NCBI GenBank assembly: GCA_022316685.1
Contig: JAKJHU010000068.1
Location: 992,001-1,056,000, forward strand
DNA from: Progne subis subis
Taxonomy: Eukaryota; Chordata; Aves; Passeriformes; Hirundinidae
Direction of reading: 5' to 3'
DNA: 64,000 bases
The position numbers and the translations under genes are program-made. The notes under the pieces were generated by a model that was not told where the DNA came from, made no database searches, and saw only the letters and a list, made by a program, of their open reading frames with translations. Below, piece after piece: positions 58,515 to 64,000 of the stretch. Position 1 is the first letter of the stretch; the number at the start of each line of letters is the position of its first letter.

Positions 58515-60925
58515 GTGAGTAGGAGCATCCCAGCTCCCTTTGCCGAGTCCTTGGCACTCTGTGGTGTCCCTCACCAAGGGCTGGCCTGGGAAGGGAGCGT
58601 TGGGAGATGCTGGTGGCAGAGTGTAGAGTTCTCGTGGGTTTTTGGAGCAGATGTCTTCCCTTTTCCTGCTGTCTGGAAGATGTGTTTCCTGCCACAGCAG
58701 GGATTCAAAGAGAGTCCTGCACTGCATTTCATCTGCAGATAGCGATGCCAGTGGTCATGGGGCCCCTGATGTGGCTTTTCCCACTGCCCTCTTTGGAAGT
58801 ATCATCTTCCTCCACTAAAGCGAGGTTGGTCGTGCCATTAAAAGGGCGAAGGATGGAAAAGGAGGGGCATGGCTCTGTTCAGCAGAGCCTGGTATTATAT
58901 ATGCCATGGCTGGCAGCAGAACAGAGGCGGGCAGAGGTAGTGGTGATAACGGGGTGTTTCCACAGGGCTCGTTTCCTCTTCTGTGGGTTGGTTGGAATCC
59001 CCATGGAGAAGACTCATTTCCTGGTGCATGAGAGCAATGCCAGTGCCAGTGTGAGGCACAGTAAGAGCCACAACGAAACCCTGTGCTGAAGTACCATTGG
59101 AAAAGGCACCAAAGCTCCTCTGGGATGGGGAATATCTCAGCAGGGAGCACCAAACCCCCTGCTGCACTTTGGGTGTGTTACTGCCACTACCACTGGTCGT
59201 GAATGAGTTTGCTGGGCTTTCTCTCCAATGAATTTGCTCCAGCTGCCCTCATGCCCTCTCCTCGTCCCCCTGCTCTCCCAAGACGCAGCCCCTGGTCTCC
59301 CGTGCGTGCAGGAATGCCAACTCAAGAGGATAAAAGCCAGGACAAAAGAGTTGGGTGTATGTGCCTGTGTGTAAGTGTGTTTACTTTACAAACAGATGGT
59401 GTGAAACTGTATAGAGCCCCCGAGCTGTTCCCATCTGACAGTTATTAATATTTCAAGCAGATGTTTAGCTAGTCAGGCCGTCAGACACTAAACAATGAGA
59501 TTGTTACTGCGTCTCCTCTTTCCCCAACTTCCAGCTATGCCAGCATTTCAGAGCGAACACAAAATGCCAGGAGTTGAATCCTCTATGATAAATCAGAATG
59601 GATGCAATTAGCGCTGAAATCCAAATTGCCCTCCCAGCTGATCCCAAACTTTTAACGACCCTCATAAAGTACCAGCTCCTCCCGCTGCGGCCGCTCGCCT
59701 TTGAGCTGCAGCCCTCTGGTTGTGCCACGTCTCTCCACCTGGCCCACGTGCTGCAGACAAAAAGCCTGCTTTCCTTGCTAATAAATTCCTCCTCTCCTTT
59801 TCTTCCTTCTTTCCCGCTTGCTTGAGAATATTCCTGGATATTCACTCACTGGGGTTAGGGATGGAGTTTTGGAGAAAGCCTGGCCAACCACATGGCACGC
59901 CCACTTCTTTGATGGCTGCTGGATGACATCCTCATGGAAGGGGACTTTGGTTGGCTCGCCTCTTTTTGTGCTCCTTTGTGCAAATAAGTGCAGGTTCGGA
60001 GAGACAGTGGGGTTCAGGGTGCCAAGGATAAATCAGGTGGCTTGTGGGGTCAAGAACATTAATGAACAGGGATGAACAGGGGTGTGCATGGGATGAGTGA
60101 GTGGTTGCTGAAGGGTGGCGGGAGGCTTCGTGCCAGCTGCTGCTGGAGATGGCCAGGCACAGCTGGCAGGACAGAGCAGTGCCTGCAGCACCTTCCTGGC
60201 AGGGAGACGAGCAGTTAAAACCCCAGGAGCTGAGGCAAGGGGAGCCCAGCGTTCTGGGGAAGGAGGATGAGTTGCTCCCAGCAGCCCAAAAGCCCCCGGG
60301 CTCTTTGCCCATTCCCAGCAAGTTCATCCTGGCTATCCACCTTGGCTGTGGGTGATGGGCTGTGTGTAGGCGAGGGGAAAGGCTTTCCTCAATGCCACCC
60401 TCTCCAGGCTGCCCTCAGCGTGGCCAGCTGAAAGGGAAAGGCAAAAGGAAAGAGCAAGTAGACTTCATTTGCGGTGACAAATGGCCATTTGTTTCTACAG
60501 CATTTCAGCTCCTAACGTTGGTGACAGCAGAGAAACATTGCCTGTTACACGTATAAATCAACTGTAAAACAACAGACCCAGAGCTGCTGCCTGCTCCCTG
60601 CCTCTTTCCCTTTTTGCCAAGGGATGAGTGGGCTCGGATCCGTGCATTCCCGGTCAAACCTCAGCTGCTTCCCTGGCACAGCACAGCCTTGTCCACCCTC
60701 TAAGATTTTGTCTGCTCTCTGCTTAGCGTTCCCTCCATCTCCCTGACCATCTATCCATCTGTTTAATTCTGTCCCTGAAAGGCATTTATTGTTTAGACTC
60801 AGGTGGTCATTTGCTTGCACAAGAGCATCTGGAGAGCCCAGGCTCCGTTGGAAAGCAGCTCCTGCCCTGTACAGGGAGCCCACAATGTGCCCAAGGGAAG
60901 CCTTCTCTCCTGCCTCCATGCTCTT

Positions 60926-61318
60926 GGAGCATGAGGACAAGTTGAGAGAGCTGGGAAAGGGGCTCAGCCTAGAGAAAAGGAGCCTCAGGGGGGACCTGCA
61001 CAACTCCCTGGCAGGAGGATGCAGCCAGGTGGGGTTGGACTCTATTCCCAGTTAACCAGTTAGAGGACAAGAGGAGACAGCCTCAAGTTGTACCAGGGGA
61101 GGTTTACGTTGGTTGTTAGGAAAAGTTTCTTCAGTGAAAAGGGTGGTCAGGCATTGAAACAGGCTGCCCAGGGCAGTGGTGGAGTCACCATCCTTGGGAG
61201 TGTTCAAAAACCCCATAAATGTGGGCCGTGGGTGCGTGGTGAGCTTGGCAGTGCTGGGTTCATGGTTGGACTCGATGACCTCGGAGGCCATTTCCAGCCT
61301 CAGTGATTCCATGATTGT
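60926..61318 (+). mobile_element. CR1 LINE 3' fragment, relatively long
   Basis: Plus-strand copy of about 390 bp: 'gagagagctgggaaaggggc', 'tagagaaaaggagcctcagg', 'ttgttaggaaaagtttcttc', 'caggctgcccagggcagtgg', 'catggttggactcgatgacc' and terminal 'cagtgattccatg'. Confidence 0.92.
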
Positions 61319-62074
61319 TTACACATGTGATAAGCCTCTTAGGCCAGAGATTCCAGTTTTGCAGAGACCAGTGTGAAGGGCTCCTTACTCCAGCCAAAGC
61401 TTCTGGGTCACATAAATCATGGCTGTTTGCAGTTACAAGGCCATTGCACGTCTGTGACGACTGAAGGACAAGCAGCCTGTCCAGGCTCTGCAGTTGTTAG
61501 AGGCCTCTCTCAATGCAAACTTCATTTTTTCCCCTGCCCCAGACTCTGCTGTGCCAGGAAAAGGCAGGCTGGAAAGGCTTGGAGGTCCCACACAGCAGCA
61601 AACACCTTCTGTGAAGCAGGAGCAAAGCTGGGAGGTGAGCAGAGCTCATCCTGAAGAGACGGGCCAGTTCTGCCCCAGCTACCAGCAGATATTGAAATAC
61701 TATTTTTTTTTTTTTCTGGAACAACTGGCCATGAAGCCTTTTAATAACATAACAGAAAAGGTCAGAGAAAGAATTTCACACTTCTTGAGCAAGCAGGCAG
61801 CCAGTATAACTTCATGCCTTCCAGGAACGAGGCAGTGAGAACATACACTGCACCCTGAATTGACTGGGGCTCTGACACCCCTGCCAGGTCCTGCCTGCCT
61901 GGTGGCCAGTGGCTCGGGATGGGTACTGGCTTTCCTAGTAGGAGCAGGCTGGGAGGATGGACCCTGGAGAGGTGTGGTGAGGTGTGGTGCCTGCTCTGGC
62001 TTGGGGCAGAGGATGTGGGGCTCTGGGGTAGGAAGCTCTGGGGAAAGACCATGCTGGGGCCATGATCAGGGTCA

Positions 62075-62165
62075 TAGAATGCTTTAGGTTGGGAGGGACC
62101 TTGAAGGTCATCTAATTCCAACTCCACTCCTGTGGGCAGGGGCATCTGCTAATCCTTAGGTCCTT
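62075..62165 (-). mobile_element. CR1 LINE 3'-tip fragment
   Basis: catagaatgctttaggttgg, 'gagggaccttgaaggtcatc', 'taattccaactccactcctg' and 'tgggcaggggcatctgct' in minus orientation. Confidence 0.85.
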
Positions 62166-63372
62166 GACTCCAGAGGCAGGAGAAGCCTGTTACCCTCCGT
62201 CCTGCTCCAGGCTGCCTCATTGTTCGCAGCTGGGAGTGGTGCTGCTGCTCCACAAGCCCTCCTTCAGCACCTCAGCTGGGACAGGAGAAGAAAGGGAGAT
62301 CTGAGGGCTCCGTGCCCAGTGGAGGGGACTGATGCTGCTCTGGCATCAGACATCGTTGCCCAGGTCCCTGCTCCTTCCTCTCCCAGGCGTGGAGGGTTTG
62401 GAAGCAGTCCCCTGTGCTCGTTCTGGTGGGGCTCCCCCGAGGAGCTCTTCTGCGACCTGGCCAGGGGAAGAGCAGGAGGGGGTTTCAGCTGGAAGGGTTT
62501 TTTGGGTGGAAGAAGCTACATAAACATGGCCTTGCTTCTGAGGTCACCAAGACCCAGCCCAGCGTCCACGGAGCTCCCTCCACCAGGGAGAGGAAGGGGC
62601 AGTTCAGCCCAGCATCCCCTCCTGTCCCCTGGGTGGTGCCTGGCTGGGAAGCTCCGGGAAGGTGCGAGCCCGTGTTCGCACCGAGCCCGTGGCGTCTCGG
62701 GGTCCTCCCTCACTGCAGGGCTGCGGGGTGTGACAGCAGAGAGCACAGTGCCCCTCCAAACCCACCTTCAGACACTGCTGCTTTGCCAGCAGCTGCCAGG
62801 GGCCTCCACAAGCTGTGCTCCCCTTGCCGATGTGTTTGCTAGACCTGGAGAATGGGGAAGGGGCCTAAGACGACCCAGCAGGAGGTGGGAATTAAGGGGC
62901 GGGAGATCTCCTTAAGCTCCTCGTTCTCTACAGATCTGCACAGCAAAGTCCTCCTGAAAAGCTCCGATAACCAAAATCATTAAAGCCCAAACAAGCCAAG
63001 AGTAACTTGTTTTTAACACAACAATGCGTTTGATTTGCCTTGAAGTGTCTGGAGAAAAATGGTTCTCCAGGGAAGTGTGGAAAGTAATCCTAGCTCCGTG
63101 ATCCCTCCTCTGCGCTTTATTTGCCCCGGTCTGGCTTGGCTGCACAGGCTGGGATCGGTGGCCGTGGGCTCCATCAGCTGGCTGGCAAGCAGCAGCGAGC
63201 TGGGGGGATGCTGCCAGCCCTCTTCCTGCTATCTCACCCTGGAAAAACGGCTGGGATGGAGACAGGGAGTCACGGAGGGGCTTGCAGGGAACAAATCGCC
63301 CGCTTGACCTCCTTCAAGCCCCTCACAAGCATCTCCCAGCAGGCATTAGCCTCTGCTGTTCCTGATCCTTTC

Positions 63373-63422
63373 CTGCCAGCTCCCCCTGACTCCAGCCCTG
63401 CCAGCTCCCCCTGACTCCAGCC
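63373..63422 (+). repeat. Two-copy 25-bp tandem duplication
   Basis: The 25-bp unit starting ctgccagctccccctgactc is present twice without a mismatch (63373-63397 and 63398-63422), which suggests a recent event. Confidence 0.9.
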
Positions 63423-64000
63423 GGGTCAGGCATGGATCAGATAGAGGAGTCATGCTTTGGAAACCACATCAGCACCTCTCGGGGATGGTTTGTGTAGCTA
63501 TTTGTCCCAAGTCCGTGCTGAGTCAATGACTTCCTTCTCTGTGGGATATCCTCCTCCCAAATCCCTGTGAGGTGATGTGCTCTGCCTTGTCCTGGTGTCC
63601 TCCTTGCCCTGAAACACCTCTGGCTGGGGTGGGGCTGGGTTTGTCCTGATGACAACCACCCTCAAGGAGTCTGAAATGGATGTGGAGACTTTTCAGAGCT
63701 TGAAATACATGCACACACACACAAAATACTTTTGGGCAAGCTGCTGGTGGACATTCCAGAGTTATCTTTTGGAGACCCTCAGAGACAGTGGAGCATCTCC
63801 AGCAGACCTCAGATTATAAGCTGCGGTGCCCGATTCAGCCAGCAGACATCGATTTCAGCACGGGAATGATTCTCTGTATCTTGTGATATGTGGCAAGGCA
63901 GGTAAAATAAGCACTGTGTGCCCTCGGGGTTTGATAACCTGAATCTCTAAGGCAGTCTTGTGTGTAAAATCCCCACTACTTTCCCTGGTTTTTAATGAAA

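Larger units (their letters stand above)
58515..64000 (+). other. CDH23: CDH23 intron after the EC4/EC5 exon, at least 5,486 nt (runs off the window)
   Basis: Starts at gtgagt. It contains CR1 fragments at 60926-61318 and 62075-62165 and a 25-bp direct duplication at 63373-63422. No segment encoding the continuation of EC5 was found, so the next exon should be past 64000. The 231-codon open frame at 62220-62915 is GC-rich and has no recognised domain. Confidence 0.8.

Noticed and set aside
62220..62915. 231-codon plus-strand open frame after the last exon
   Set aside because: It is GC-rich with low-complexity Ala/Gly/Ser/Pro composition, lacks cadherin EC5 motifs and has no recognisable domain.

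Overview
This window is vertebrate nuclear DNA, almost certainly from a bird. It holds seven consecutive internal exons, all on the plus strand, of the cadherin-23 gene (CDH23, the tip-link cadherin of inner-ear hair cells), set in long introns. The bird assignment rests on about twenty 5'-truncated CR1 LINE fragments with the typical avian 3' ends, plus long terminal repeats of avian endogenous-retrovirus type. Several LTRs resemble passerine families as I remember them, so a songbird is a weaker inference.

Coding layout: exons lie at 27331-27525, 30708-30836, 36799-36877, 46725-46837, 48766-48954, 56957-57106 and 58356-58514. Each has an AG acceptor and a GT donor. The phases join without a break (0-0, 0-0, 0-1, 1-0, 0-0, 0-0, 0-0) into 1,014 nt, or 338 uninterrupted codons. 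The product runs from early extracellular cadherin repeat 2 (EC2), through EC3 and EC4, to the start of EC5. The start codon, signal peptide, EC1, the rest of the ectodomain, the membrane segment and the tail lie outside the window. No other protein-coding gene and no RNA gene could be supported.

Non-coding layout: 1-27330 is read as upstream intron, with CR1 fragments, two GC/CpG-rich blocks (about 15545-15830 and 18715-19100), AT-rich TAAT-bearing stretches that might be conserved elements, and a nested transposon block at 19785-22206. In that block a CR1 is split by a long LTR (CCTTT target duplication). That LTR carries a 39-bp tandem array, which is itself split by a second LTR (CACCC target duplication). 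Downstream introns carry more CR1 pieces, a GGAT/ATGG array starting about 37 nt after the donor of the 79-nt exon, a perfect 23-copy GGATG array, two further LTR-like pieces, and poly(A), poly(T), poly(C) and TA tracts.

I found no sign of an undescribed gene system. The most notable items are the nested LTR/minisatellite block, the G-rich intronic arrays and the two CpG-rich blocks upstream of the first exon seen.
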